A stretch of 64,000 nt of DNA from Iocasia fonsfrigidae. GTDB lineage: Bacteria; Bacillota; Halanaerobiia; Halanaerobiales; DTU029. Of this stretch, positions 46,519-55,010 are shown piece after piece. The position numbers and the translations under genes were made by a program. The DNA is taken from NCBI RefSeq assembly GCF_017751145.1, contig NZ_CP046640.1, positions 1,654,137-1,718,136 on the forward strand, given 5' to 3'. How positions within the stretch are numbered: position 1 is the stretch's first letter; every line of letters begins with the position of its first letter. Under the pieces are notes generated by a model that ran no database searches, was not told the origin of the DNA, and saw nothing but the letters and a program-made list of their open reading frames with translations.

Positions 46519-46681
46519 GTATTTAGATATAGTTTATACTAGGCTTGTTATTAAGTCAAGGAAAAATTTATAAAGAAATACTAATCTATTTATAAAGAAT
46601 TATTTATGAAATTCATAATTCCTTCATAATTAAATGTTAAGATTAAATTACCAGTAAGGTATTTTATAGTTTAAAAATAAA

Positions 46682-46742
46682 CCGTTTTAATCGTCTGGAT
46701 AACAATTCAATTATGGGAAAAGTTCTATTATGAAAGAGCCTT
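46682..46742 (+). repeat. Palindromic repeat family B, end copy B3
   Basis: A 61-base segment almost identical to 8468-8526 (CCGTTTTAATCGTCTGGATA at one end, TCTATTATGAAAGAGCCTT at the other). It is the right end of element B1 without the internal nested stems. It lies in the 457-base gap between the antiporter and the SHOCT gene; the remainder of that gap holds the fluoride riboswitch and otherwise nothing I recognise. Confidence 0.8.
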
Positions 46743-46856
46743 AAATATGAAAAATTAAATTTATTGAGTTAAGGGCTAATAAGCAGTAAGTATAGTATGA
46801 TGTATGGTTAAGCGGAGATAATAAGAAATTGATAGAGAAAAGGAGGGATATAAACA

Positions 46857-47126
46857 ATGATGGGTTTTGGTCAAGGTTGGAGAATTGGTGGCTATGGCAT
46901 GCACAGTTTTGGGGGGATTTTTATGATGATTTTATTCTGGATTTTTATTATTATGGGAATAGTATATTTGGTAAAAAATTTTACTAATAATAACGCTAAC
47001 AATAATAACAGTAATAATTGCAATACTGGCCAGAGAGATAATGCTGTTAATATAGCACGGGAAAGATATGCCAGAGGTGAAATTAGTAAAGAGGAATTAA
47101 CTGAAATTATCAATAATCTTAAATGA
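46857..47126 (+). CDS. Small membrane protein with C-terminal SHOCT domain
   Basis: 89 residues: a glycine/methionine-rich N-terminus (MMGFGQGWRIGGYGMHSFGG), one transmembrane segment (IFMMILFWIFIIMGIVYLVK, about 21-40), an asparagine-rich linker, and a SHOCT helix pair ending ARERYARGEISKEELTEIIN. SHOCT proteins are short oligomerising modules of unclear function. Start ATG 46857 follows AAGGAGGG. A bidirectional terminator follows. Monocistronic. Confidence 0.85.
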   Translation: MMGFGQGWRIGGYGMHSFGGIFMMILFWIFIIMGIVYLVKNFTNNNANNNNSNNCNTGQRDNAVNIARERYARGEISKEELTEIINNLK

Positions 47127-47160
47127 AATATTTGCTGGATAATAATAACAGCAAATTAAA

Positions 47161-47190
47161 ATGAGCGGTTAAAAACCGCTCATTTTTAAT
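47161..47190. terminator. Bidirectional terminator between SHOCT and SASP genes
   Basis: ATGAGCGGTT (47161-47170), three A's, AACCGCTCAT (47174-47183), then TTTTTA on the plus strand. It serves the SHOCT gene and probably the convergent SASP gene. Confidence 0.85.
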
Positions 47191-47227
47191 GGGTTGACTT
47201 TTATAAAATATTATATATCAGTTCAGA

Positions 47228-47464
47228 TTAATACTGCTGTTGATTACCCTGGGTTCCGGCGAGAGAGTTTTCATATGCCTCTACCATCTTTCTTACCATA
47301 TGACCTCCAAGGGCACCAGTATCACGGGTAGTCATTTCACCATAATAACCACTTTGAGGTATCTGGATTCCAAGTTCTTGAGCAACCTCATACTTGAATT
47401 TCTCCATTGCCTGTGCTGCCAGTGGATTAACAAGGGTATTATTTCTTTGTCCTACACCTGCCAT
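47228..47464 (-). CDS. Small acid-soluble spore protein, alpha/beta type (1)
   Basis: A 78-residue SASP: VNPLAAQAMEKFKYEVAQELGIQ followed by GEMTTRDTGALGGHMVRKMV, the DNA-binding signature of alpha/beta SASPs that coat spore DNA and protect it. The segment around YEVAQELGI corresponds to the GPR cleavage region; the gpr protease gene lies 2.3 kb away. The minus-strand ribosome site AAAGGGGGTG precedes the start at 47464. It shows that the organism, or its recent ancestor, forms endospores. Confidence 0.93.
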   Translation of the reverse strand: MAGVGQRNNTLVNPLAAQAMEKFKYEVAQELGIQIPQSGYYGEMTTRDTGALGGHMVRKMVEAYENSLAGTQGNQQQY

Positions 47465-47545
47465 TAAATTTCACCCCCTTTATGTCTTGCAGTATTATTA
47501 TTTTGTGTTAATGGGGAGCTGGTCATACTAGTATTTTCTGGGATA

Positions 47546-47568
47546 GCTGGGTGAGTAAATCACCCAGC
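47546..47568 (-). terminator. Hairpin downstream of SASP 2
   Basis: GCTGGGTGA (47546-47554) and TCACCCAGC (47560-47568) form a perfect 9-bp stem with a 5-base loop, just past the SASP 2 stop on the minus strand. There is no U-run, so it may stabilise rather than terminate. Confidence 0.5.
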
Positions 47569-47584
47569 CTTAATATATGATAAT

Positions 47585-47800
47585 CTACCTGTCAGAATTA
47601 TTTGCTATCTTATCCTCAGCCATTTTTACCATTTTCTTGACCATGGTACCACCTAGCTTTCCTACTTCACGGGTGGTCATATCTCCCCAACCCTGCTTAT
47701 TAATCTTATCAATAAGTCCTAGTTCATTAGCAACTTCATACTTGAGACTGTCAAGGGCATCACGGGCAAGAGGATTCAAGATTCGCTTTTTGCGGCTCAA
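47585..47800 (-). CDS. Small acid-soluble spore protein, alpha/beta type (2)
   Basis: A 71-residue SASP (MSRKKRILNPLARDALDSLK), with VANELGLIDKINKQG and DMTTREVGKLGGTMVKKMVK matching the alpha/beta family. I choose TTG at 47800 because AGGAGGTGG lies just upstream on the minus strand; an ATG at 47827 would extend the protein through that site. It has a longer spacer between the two conserved halves than copy 1. A hairpin at 47546-47568 follows its stop. Each gene appears to be transcribed separately. Confidence 0.88.
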   Translation of the reverse strand: MSRKKRILNPLARDALDSLKYEVANELGLIDKINKQGWGDMTTREVGKLGGTMVKKMVKMAEDKIANNSDR

Positions 47801-47928
47801 AAAGCCACCTCCTGACAAGTAGTACATGATTATAATTTGCTAAAAAGCAAAAAGATATGTTAATATAATATTGGTAAATCTTAAGGGCACGATTATTTAA
47901 AAACTATATTATAAAGGAGAACTTATTA

Positions 47929-48927
47929 ATGAAAGATATTAAAGAGATATTAAATAAATCTATAGATGAATTAAAGCCTATTTACCTTATATATAGTGAA
48001 GAAATTTATTTATTAAATAAATTTAAAGAAGCTTTTACAAAAAAATATATTCCTGATGAGATTAAGGATTTTAATTTAACGGTTATTAAAAACACAGAAA
48101 ATCTACCAGTATTAGTAAAGAATCAGGCCAACACACCACCATTTATGACAGAAAAAAGATTTATTATAATTGAACCTGGTGAATATTTTAAAAATAAAAA
48201 TTCAGAGGATAGATTTTTAATCGAATTATTTAATAATTTCCCTCAAACTACTCAACTGCTTTTTTTAATTAATGGTAAGATTGATAAGAGATTAAAGGTT
48301 GTTAAAGAAATTAAAAAAAATGGAGAGATTATAGAATTAGAATCACCTAAATATAAACAACTGGATAAATGGATAGAGCGGGAATTTGCAAGATATAATA
48401 AAAAAATCGATAAAAGGTCTATTAATATGCTGGAGAATATGTTCCAAAATAATCTCCAATTATTAGAGAATGAGATAGGAAAGATTGTACTATATAAACA
48501 TGATGAAGAAAAAATAAATTATAATGATATAAGTAATATTATTAGTAAGGATAGATTATTAGAGGATAATTTGATTTTTGCTTTTACAGATGCAATTATT
48601 GGCAGGAATAATGGAAAGGCTATTACTATTTTAAACGAAATGCTCAATGATGGTGCAGTTCCTTTGAAGATTTTGAGTACAGTTATCTGGCAGTTAAGGT
48701 TATTGTTGTCTGTGAAAGAATTAAAAAAGAAAGGTAAGGATATCAGGGATATTTCCCGGATATTAAAGGTACATCAGTATCCTGTCAAAAAGTGTTATAG
48801 TAAAGCAGATGTCTTTACTGATGAAGAACTGGAAATTATGTTGGAAAGGTTTATGGAAACAAATTATCAGATAGTAACAGGAAAATATGAGGCTGCTCTG
48901 GCCCTGGAGATGGCAATAGTAAAATAA
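47929..48927 (+). CDS. holA: DNA polymerase III delta subunit
   Basis: A 332-residue clamp-loader delta subunit. The N-terminal AAA+-like domain reads KPIYLIYSEEIYLLNKFKEA and FMTEKRFIIIEPGEYF. The C-terminal all-helical collar domain has LLEDNLIFAFTDAIIGRNNG and GAVPLKILSTVIWQLRLLL. It opens the beta clamp in replication. The usual neighbour order holA, rpsT (opposite strand), gpr, spoIIP, lepA of many Firmicutes is kept here. The start ATG follows AAAGGAG. Confidence 0.9.
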   Translation: MKDIKEILNKSIDELKPIYLIYSEEIYLLNKFKEAFTKKYIPDEIKDFNLTVIKNTENLPVLVKNQANTPPFMTEKRFIIIEPGEYFKNKNSEDRFLIELFNNFPQTTQLLFLINGKIDKRLKVVKEIKKNGEIIELESPKYKQLDKWIEREFARYNKKIDKRSINMLENMFQNNLQLLENEIGKIVLYKHDEEKINYNDISNIISKDRLLEDNLIFAFTDAIIGRNNGKAITILNEMLNDGAVPLKILSTVIWQLRLLLSVKELKKKGKDIRDISRILKVHQYPVKKCYSKADVFTDEELEIMLERFMETNYQIVTGKYEAALALEMAIVK

Positions 48928-48931
48928 AAAA

Positions 48932-48968
48932 AGAGGTTTATTCTTTTTATCAAGAAGAATAAGCCTCT
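48932..48968. terminator. Bidirectional terminator between holA and rpsT
   Basis: AGAGGTTTATTCTT (48932-48945) and AAGAATAAGCCTCT (48955-48968) form a 14-bp stem with one G-T pair. On the minus strand it is followed by a run of seven T's, so it mainly serves rpsT. Confidence 0.85.
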
Positions 48969-48976
48969 GTTTTATC

Positions 48977-49240
48977 TTAAGAAATTTTATTATACATTTT
49001 GGTTAAACGGGATTTTTTGCGGGCGGCATTGTTTTTGTGGATTATGCCTTTGCTTACAGCTTTATCTATTGTTTTAATTGCAGTCTGTAATTTATCTCCT
49101 GCTGTAGAAGAATCCCCTTCTTCTACTGTTTTTTCAAAATCTTTAATGTTGTTTTTGAGTTTATCTTTCCATTCCCTATTGCGAATTGTTCTTTTTTCAG
49201 CAGTTTTTACCCTCTTTTTTGCTGATTTAATAATAGGCAT
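48977..49240 (-). CDS. rpsT: 30S ribosomal protein S20
   Basis: An 87-residue basic helical protein: PIIKSAKKRVKTAEKRTIRN, ending in IHKNNAARKKSRLTKMYNKI, which is the S20 signature. It binds 16S rRNA early in small-subunit assembly. Start ATG 49240 follows GGGAGGTGAAG on the minus strand; the upstream ATG at 49246 would add two residues and place the ribosome site too close. Convergent with holA, as in many Firmicutes. Confidence 0.95.
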   Translation of the reverse strand: MPIIKSAKKRVKTAEKRTIRNREWKDKLKNNIKDFEKTVEEGDSSTAGDKLQTAIKTIDKAVSKGIIHKNNAARKKSRLTKMYNKIS

Positions 49241-49405
49241 GCACACTTCACCTCCCTTATTTCATAACAAACTATAAGAAATCAAATTATAAGTAGTTTT
49301 TAAAATACAGCAATTTTTATTTTAACATGAGTTTTTTAAAAATGCAAGTTTTGTATATAAAAATATTTAACTGGTTAAAATATAATTGAAAAAGGGGGTG
49401 ATAGT

Positions 49406-49741
49406 TTGAGAGGCTGGATAGGAGCAATAGTAAGATTTATTGTGTCTGCACTGGTATTATTAGCAGTAGGCTATGTAGTACCTGGATTTAGTATGGTTGG
49501 ATTTGGTAATGCCCTGATAGCTGCTATTGTAATAGCCTTGATGGGTTATGTTATTGAAACATTGTTTGGTGATAATATTTCACCACAGGCCCGCGGGGTG
49601 GTAGGGTTTATCACTTCTGCTGTAGTGATTTATTTGACTCAGTTTGTTGTTGAGGGGTTAACAGTGACTATTTTTGGTGCTTTAATTGCTGCTTTTGTAA
49701 TTGGGCTGGTTGATGCATTTGTACCGACTGAATTAAGATAA
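49406..49741 (+). CDS. Phage holin family 4 (superfamily IV) membrane protein
   Basis: A 111-residue membrane protein with about four hydrophobic segments (WIGAIVRFIVSALVLLAVGY; NALIAAIVIALMGYVIETLF; GVVGFITSAVVIYLTQFVVE; a final FGALIAAFVIGLVDAFVP). This is the pattern of the Phage_holin_4_2 family, often chromosomal and not phage-linked. No other phage genes are near. It lies 12 bases before gpr and probably shares its transcript, so a spore-related role is conceivable. TTG 49406 follows GGGGGTGA. Confidence 0.8.
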   Translation: MRGWIGAIVRFIVSALVLLAVGYVVPGFSMVGFGNALIAAIVIALMGYVIETLFGDNISPQARGVVGFITSAVVIYLTQFVVEGLTVTIFGALIAAFVIGLVDAFVPTELR

Positions 49742-49752
49742 AGGGGATAAAG

Positions 49753-50760
49753 ATGACTAATCAGCAAGTGATTTTTGAAAATAATCGGGTTTATTCGGAT
49801 CTTGCACTTGATGCTCATAGTTTAGCAGTAGAACAAACAGGTGGGGAAGTACAGGGAGTAAGTGTTCAGGAAGAACAGTTAGAAAATGCGCTGATAACCC
49901 GGATTGAGGTTATGAATGAGCAGGGTGCTAAGGCTATCGGCAAGCCCATTGGTAAGTATATAACAATAGAATCAGATGGTCTCAAAGGACAAAATAGAAT
50001 GGTTCATGACCAGTTGAGTGAAATATTTGCTGGTGAATTAGCTTCATTAGCAAACCTGGAAAATATTAGACCTCATCCCAATCTGGAGCCGACTATATTT
50101 ATAGTTGGTCTGGGAAACTGGAATGCTACACCTGATGCATTAGGTCCACAGGTTCTTAACCATCTTATGGTTACCAGACATCTTTATCAGGAAGCCCCTC
50201 CTGAATTAAGAAAGGGGCTGCGGCCTGTCTGTGCCTTATCACCAGGTGTCCTGGGTTTGACAGGTGTTCAAACTGCTGAAATAATTAAAGGTGTTGTAGA
50301 GATGGTTCAACCTAACTTGATTATTGCTATTGATGCCTTATCTGCCCGCAGTACTGCCAGGTTAGCCAATACTATTCAGATAAGTAATACTGGGATAGCA
50401 CCTGGTTCAGGGCTTGGTAAAAATAGAATGGCAATTAATCAAGAAACAATGAATATTCCTGTTATAGCAATTGGTGTACCAACAGTTGTACATGCTATAA
50501 CTATCGTTAATGATGCTATGGAGGAATTATTAAAAGGAAATATCTTTTCTCCTGCTGAAAGAGAGAGGTTTAGACATATTGATGAAGCAGAAAAAAAGAG
50601 AACTATAGGGAATATACTGGGACCATATATGGGTAGTTTGGTAGTATCTCCTAAAGGTGTAGATGAGTTAATTCTCGATCTTGGAAGAATTATTGCTGGA
50701 GGGATAAATGTAGCCCTTCATCCTGATATTACACCTGATAATTTATCGCTTTATTTATAA
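49753..50760 (+). CDS. gpr: Germination protease
   Basis: A 335-residue GPR endopeptidase that degrades SASPs when spores germinate. The N-terminal propeptide-like region (VYSDLALDAHSLAV) is followed by TIFIVGLGNWNATPDALGPQ, ALSPGVLGLTGVQTAEIIKG and IAIDALSARSTARLANTIQI, all characteristic. Its substrates are the two SASPs encoded at 47.2-47.8 kb. The start ATG follows AAAGGGG, directly after the holin-like gene. A strong terminator follows. Confidence 0.95.
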   Translation: MTNQQVIFENNRVYSDLALDAHSLAVEQTGGEVQGVSVQEEQLENALITRIEVMNEQGAKAIGKPIGKYITIESDGLKGQNRMVHDQLSEIFAGELASLANLENIRPHPNLEPTIFIVGLGNWNATPDALGPQVLNHLMVTRHLYQEAPPELRKGLRPVCALSPGVLGLTGVQTAEIIKGVVEMVQPNLIIAIDALSARSTARLANTIQISNTGIAPGSGLGKNRMAINQETMNIPVIAIGVPTVVHAITIVNDAMEELLKGNIFSPAERERFRHIDEAEKKRTIGNILGPYMGSLVVSPKGVDELILDLGRIIAGGINVALHPDITPDNLSLYL

Positions 50761-50780
50761 TATGTATTGTAAGAATTCAG

Positions 50781-50807
50781 GGAAGGTATTTATACCTTCC
50801 TTTTTTT
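50781..50807 (+). terminator. Intrinsic terminator after gpr
   Basis: GGAAGGTAT (50781-50789) and ATACCTTCC (50792-50800) form a 9-bp stem followed by seven T's. Confidence 0.9.
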
Positions 50808-50912
50808 CAACTTATTTTTTCTTTACTATTTGGATAATTTTATATATAATTATAAATAAAATATAGAAACATTACTCGATAAATTGAAGGTTATGTAAGC
50901 GAGGGGGAAGTA

Positions 50913-51890
50913 ATGACAGTAGATATAGTTACTATGGGAGAGATGTTAATTGATTTTGTGCCTTTAAAAAAAGGCCTGGCCCTTAAAGATAATGAAGGCT
51001 TTTTGAGAATGCCAGGTGGGGCACCAGCCAATGTGGCTGTTGGAACGGCTAAACTTGGTATTAAAAGTGCTTTTCTGGGTAAAGTTGGGGCTGACCCTTT
51101 TGGTGATTTACTTATTGATACCTTAAGGGAGAATAGTGTTAATGTTGAAGGAATAGTCCAGAGTAATAAAGCAAAAACTACTTTGGCTTTTGTAACCCTT
51201 GATGAAAAGGGGGATAGGGATTTTACTTTTTACAGGGACCCTGGTGCAGACATGTTATATGACTGGGATGAAGTGAATTTGAAACTGCTTAAAAAAGCAA
51301 GAGTATTTCACCACGGCTCCATTAGTTTAATTGATGAGCCTGTACGCAGTACTACCTTAAGGATGGCTGAAACTGCTAATGATAATGGTCTTATTGTTTC
51401 TTATGACCCTAATCTGCGCATACCTCTGTGGCCTGATTTAAAACAGGCTGAAAAATGGATAAAAGAAGGCCTGAAAACTGCTGATTTACTTAAAATATCA
51501 GAAGAGGAACTGGAGTTTATTACAGGTGAATCTTCCCTTAAAAAGGGTGCCCGGAGAGTAATGGCAGAATATAATGTGAAGTTGATATTTATAACCCTTG
51601 GTGCAGAGGGTAGTTATTTTTATAATGGTTTGACAGAAGGGATGGTATCAGGTTTTAAGGTAAATGCCCAGGACACTACTGGAGCAGGAGATGCCTTTAC
51701 AGCAGGAATCCTTGCCCAGCTTATTAATGAGGATATTGATGATTTATCCAGGCTGGATAATATTACTTTAAAAGAAATGCTTAAATTCAGCAATGCTGTT
51801 GGGGCTATAACAACTACAGGTAAAGGTGCTATTTCATCATTACCTAATTTAAAAAGTGTGAGAAAATTTTTGAAAAAAACCAAAATATAA
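50913..51890 (+). CDS. Fructokinase (PfkB family), copy 2
   Basis: A 325-residue PfkB kinase very similar to the gene at 9786-10754 over its full length (shared GEMLIDFVPLKKGL, GFLRMPGGAPANVAVG, DRDFTFYRDPGADMLY). The catalytic DTTGAGDAFTAGIL motif is present. It is flanked on both sides by intrinsic terminators, forming a self-contained unit between gpr and spoIIP, which are usually adjacent. It was therefore probably inserted after duplication. Without a polyol or sugar-transport neighbour, it may handle fructose from sucrose or general hexose supply. The start ATG follows GAGGGGG. Confidence 0.9.
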   Translation: MTVDIVTMGEMLIDFVPLKKGLALKDNEGFLRMPGGAPANVAVGTAKLGIKSAFLGKVGADPFGDLLIDTLRENSVNVEGIVQSNKAKTTLAFVTLDEKGDRDFTFYRDPGADMLYDWDEVNLKLLKKARVFHHGSISLIDEPVRSTTLRMAETANDNGLIVSYDPNLRIPLWPDLKQAEKWIKEGLKTADLLKISEEELEFITGESSLKKGARRVMAEYNVKLIFITLGAEGSYFYNGLTEGMVSGFKVNAQDTTGAGDAFTAGILAQLINEDIDDLSRLDNITLKEMLKFSNAVGAITTTGKGAISSLPNLKSVRKFLKKTKI

Positions 51891-51912
51891 CTATTTAAAA
51901 TGATACTTAAAT

Positions 51913-51948
51913 AAAAACCCTGAGAGATTATTACTCCCAGGGTTTTTT
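51913..51948 (+). terminator. Intrinsic terminator after fructokinase copy 2
   Basis: AAAAACCCTG (51913-51922) and CAGGGTTTTT (51938-51947) form a 10-bp stem; an inner GAG/CTC pair extends it. Six T's end the stem. Confidence 0.88.
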
Positions 51949-52031
51949 CTATTATTTTATAATCATGATAAAAACTTAAGTTATATCTACCAATCTATCA
52001 TCATATTAATTTTAATAGGAGGAGAAATGAC

Positions 52032-53138
52032 ATGTCCTATAAAAAGATAGATCTTAAGGTGATAATGGTAGTAATCATGTTATTACTTATTTTTCTTAAC
52101 CTATTAAAATATCATATGATGAGTGATGTAGTAGTTCCAGTTTGGTCAAGCCATGATGTAGAATATTATGATAGAGAAAAAGATAATAGGAGTTTGATTA
52201 CCAGGGTGAAAGACTATCTTAGTCCTGAACAGTTACTCTATAGATTAACCAGGATAAGGGTCAGGGCTCCTATTACCTATTTAAAGAGGGAAATCCCTTT
52301 GCTGGCTTATTATACCCCAGAGGAATTAAAAACACCTAGACAGGTGGTCTATAACCCTGGAGATAATAATAAAATAGTAAAACTAAAATTTGACTTAAGG
52401 CAGGGGGAAGAGATAAGTAGTCAGCAGGATAACAGTCAGTCAATTGATGATTTAAGAGGGATGGAACCTGATAATAAAATTAGGGATGATCAGAAAAGGC
52501 CTTTAATAGCTATTTATCATACACATACTTCAGAAACCTATATTGATGATCCGAGAAAGCAGGATAATAATGGCCATGTTTTTCCAGGCGAGATTGGTAA
52601 TGTTGCCAGAGTAGGTAGTGAACTGGCAACATTACTGGCAGAGAGATATAATTTTCGGGTTATTCATACAACCAAGGTTCATGATGAGCGTTATAGTATG
52701 TCGTATTATAATTCACGAAAAACAGTTAAGGAGCTGTTGGATAATAACCCTGAAATAGATTTGTTATTGGATATACATCGTGATGGGATTAAACACCTAC
52801 CTTCACGGGAAACCATTACTACTGTAGTAAATGATCAAAGGGTGGCTAAAGTGATGATTGTAGTTACTAATGGTAAATTTGATTTTGCCCATTTAGACTT
52901 GAAAGACCATCATCAAGAGTGGGAAAAAAACCTGAATTATGCCAGAAGATTTGCCAATAAAATAGAAGAGATGTATCCTGGGTTATTGAGCAGGTTAGAA
53001 ATCAGGGATACCACTTATAATCAAGATTTACATCCACGGGCTTTATTATTGGAAATAGGTGATTATAGAAATACAACCCAGGAAGCTATTAGATCAGCAG
53101 AACTACTGGCAGGTGTTATTGTGGAGATGTTTAGATGA
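52032..53138 (+). CDS. spoIIP: Stage II sporulation protein P
   Basis: A 368-residue SpoIIP. The N-terminal membrane anchor is LKVIMVVIMLLLIFLNLLKY (residues about 8-27), followed by a linker and the amidase domain from about residue 155. Zinc and catalytic motifs are visible: IAIYHTHTSETYI (His, Glu), LLLDIHRDGI (His, Asp), and ALLLEIGDYRN (Glu). It degrades septal peptidoglycan with SpoIID and SpoIIM for engulfment of the forespore. Start ATG 52032 follows GGAGGAG. Confidence 0.94.
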   Translation: MSYKKIDLKVIMVVIMLLLIFLNLLKYHMMSDVVVPVWSSHDVEYYDREKDNRSLITRVKDYLSPEQLLYRLTRIRVRAPITYLKREIPLLAYYTPEELKTPRQVVYNPGDNNKIVKLKFDLRQGEEISSQQDNSQSIDDLRGMEPDNKIRDDQKRPLIAIYHTHTSETYIDDPRKQDNNGHVFPGEIGNVARVGSELATLLAERYNFRVIHTTKVHDERYSMSYYNSRKTVKELLDNNPEIDLLLDIHRDGIKHLPSRETITTVVNDQRVAKVMIVVTNGKFDFAHLDLKDHHQEWEKNLNYARRFANKIEEMYPGLLSRLEIRDTTYNQDLHPRALLLEIGDYRNTTQEAIRSAELLAGVIVEMFR

Positions 53139-53222
53139 TATATATGTAATATTGTTGATAAAAAGATATGCCAATGTTATAATTAATTGAAGAAATTAGA
53201 TGTGTTGAGGAGGAAACGATAG

Positions 53223-55010
53223 GTGAATAGTGAGCATATCAGGAATTTTTGCATTATTGCCCATATTGATCATGGAAAATCAACCCTGGCAGACCGTCTT
53301 CTTGAATATACAGGTGTTTTAACTGAACGGGAGATGAAAGAACAGGTTCTCGATAAAATGGAACTTGAAAGGGAACGTGGTATTACTATTAAGGCTCAGG
53401 CAGTACGGCTTGAGTATAATGGGTATCAATTAAATCTAATAGATACCCCCGGACATGTGGATTTTTCATATGAAGTTTCCAGGAGTCTGGCAGCCTGTGA
53501 AGGGGCTATACTGGTAGTTGATGCCTCACAGGGGGTAGAAGCCCAGACTCTGGCTAATATATACCTTGCACTGGAACATGACCTGGAGATAATACCGGTT
53601 ATTAATAAAATTGATCTGCCGAGTGCTGATCCAGACCGTGTTAAGGCCCAGTTGATTGATGTTGGTTTGGAGATAGAGGATACGATCTTGACCAGTGCCA
53701 AGGAAGGGACTGGTATTAAAGAAGTGCTAGATGCTGTCATAGAACAAGTACCTGCACCGGAAAATACATTTAATAAGCCTCTGCGTGCTCTTATCTTTGA
53801 TTCTTTTTATGACCCATATCAGGGGGTAATTGCCTATGTGAGAATAAAGGATGGTAGTATCAAACCGGGTCAAAGGGTTAAGATGATGTCAAATAATAGG
53901 GAATATGAGGTTGATGAACTTGGTATATTTATCCCTGATATGAAAAAAACAGCTAGTTTAGAGGCTGGTGAGGTTGGTTATATTATTGCCGGTGTGAAAG
54001 ACGTTAAGAATTGTCGGGTGGGGGATACAATTACCTCTGCAGATAATCCAGCATCTGAACCACTACCAGGTTATCAAAAAATAAAGCCAATGGTTTATAG
54101 TGGACTCTATCCAACTGATAATGCTGATTATGGTTTATTAAAAGATGCCCTTGAAAAATTACAGTTGAATGATGCCTCTCTGACCTTTGAAGCAGAGACC
54201 TCAGAGGCCCTTGGTTTTGGATTCAGAGTTGGTTTCCTGGGTCTATTACATATGGAGATTATTCAGGAACGGTTGGAGCGGGAATATGGCCTTGAACTTG
54301 TAATTACTGCCCCAAGTGTGGTTTATCGTATTACAGACCAGCAGGGTGATATGATTGAAATCGAGAATCCTGCTGAATTTCCTGAACAAAACGAAATTGA
54401 AATTATCGAGGAGCCTTATGTGAAGGCAGAGATTTTTTTACCTGATGAATATGTGGGACAGGCTATGGAACTCTGTCAGGAGAACCGTGGTGAATTTAAG
54501 GATATGCAGTATATAGATGAAAATAGGGTTAAATTATATTATGAAATTCCCTTGAGTGAAATTATTACAGATTTTTTTGATCTTTTAAAATCAAAAACCA
54601 GAGGATATGCTACCCTGGATTATGAATTTATAGGATATAAGCCTTCACAGCTGGTAAAACTGGATATATTGCTCAGCGGTAGCCCGGTAGATGCTTTATC
54701 AACCATAGTTCATCAGGAAAATGCGGGCAGCAAAGGACGTTCACTGGCACGAAAACTGAAGAAACTTATTCCCAGGCAGATGTTTGCAGTACCAATTCAG
54801 GCTGCTATTGGCAGTAAAATTGTGGCCCGGGTTAATATTAAAGCACTGAGGAAAAATGTTTTACAAAAGTGTTATGGTGGTGACATAAGCAGAAAGAGGA
54901 AATTGCTTGAAAAACAAAAAGAAGGCAAAAAAAGAATGAAGAGGGTTGGACAGGTGGAAATTCCCCAGGAGGCATTTATGGCTGTCTTACAGCGGGATGA
55001 TGATGAATAA
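53223..55010 (+). CDS. lepA: Elongation factor 4 (LepA)
   Basis: A 595-residue translational GTPase. G1 is [20 protein letters not shown]2 ITIKAQAV, G3 DTPGHVDF, and G4 NKIDLPSAD. The LepA-specific C-terminal domain ends with [20 protein letters not shown]. It back-translocates stalled ribosomes under ionic stress, which suits a halophile if the affiliation is right. GTG 53223 follows GAGGAGGA. Its last bases overlap the hemW start. Confidence 0.97.
   Translation: MNSEHIRNFCIIAHIDHGKSTLADRLLEYTGVLTEREMKEQVLDKMELERERGITIKAQAVRLEYNGYQLNLIDTPGHVDFSYEVSRSLAACEGAILVVDASQGVEAQTLANIYLALEHDLEIIPVINKIDLPSADPDRVKAQLIDVGLEIEDTILTSAKEGTGIKEVLDAVIEQVPAPENTFNKPLRALIFDSFYDPYQGVIAYVRIKDGSIKPGQRVKMMSNNREYEVDELGIFIPDMKKTASLEAGEVGYIIAGVKDVKNCRVGDTITSADNPASEPLPGYQKIKPMVYSGLYPTDNADYGLLKDALEKLQLNDASLTFEAETSEALGFGFRVGFLGLLHMEIIQERLEREYGLELVITAPSVVYRITDQQGDMIEIENPAEFPEQNEIEIIEEPYVKAEIFLPDEYVGQAMELCQENRGEFKDMQYIDENRVKLYYEIPLSEIITDFFDLLKSKTRGYATLDYEFIGYKPSQLVKLDILLSGSPVDALSTIVHQENAGSKGRSLARKLKKLIPRQMFAVPIQAAIGSKIVARVNIKALRKNVLQKCYGGDISRKRKLLEKQKEGKKRMKRVGQVEIPQEAFMAVLQRDDDE

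Noticed and set aside
47577-47822. Plus-strand frame opposite SASP 2
   Set aside because: The minus strand encodes a clear alpha/beta SASP with ribosome site; the plus frame is its shadow.
48999-49277. Plus-strand frame opposite rpsT
   Set aside because: Antisense to ribosomal protein S20; no support of its own.
49406-49741. Prophage remnant suggested by the holin-family protein
   Set aside because: No integrase, structural or lysis genes are near; this family is common in chromosomes next to housekeeping genes.
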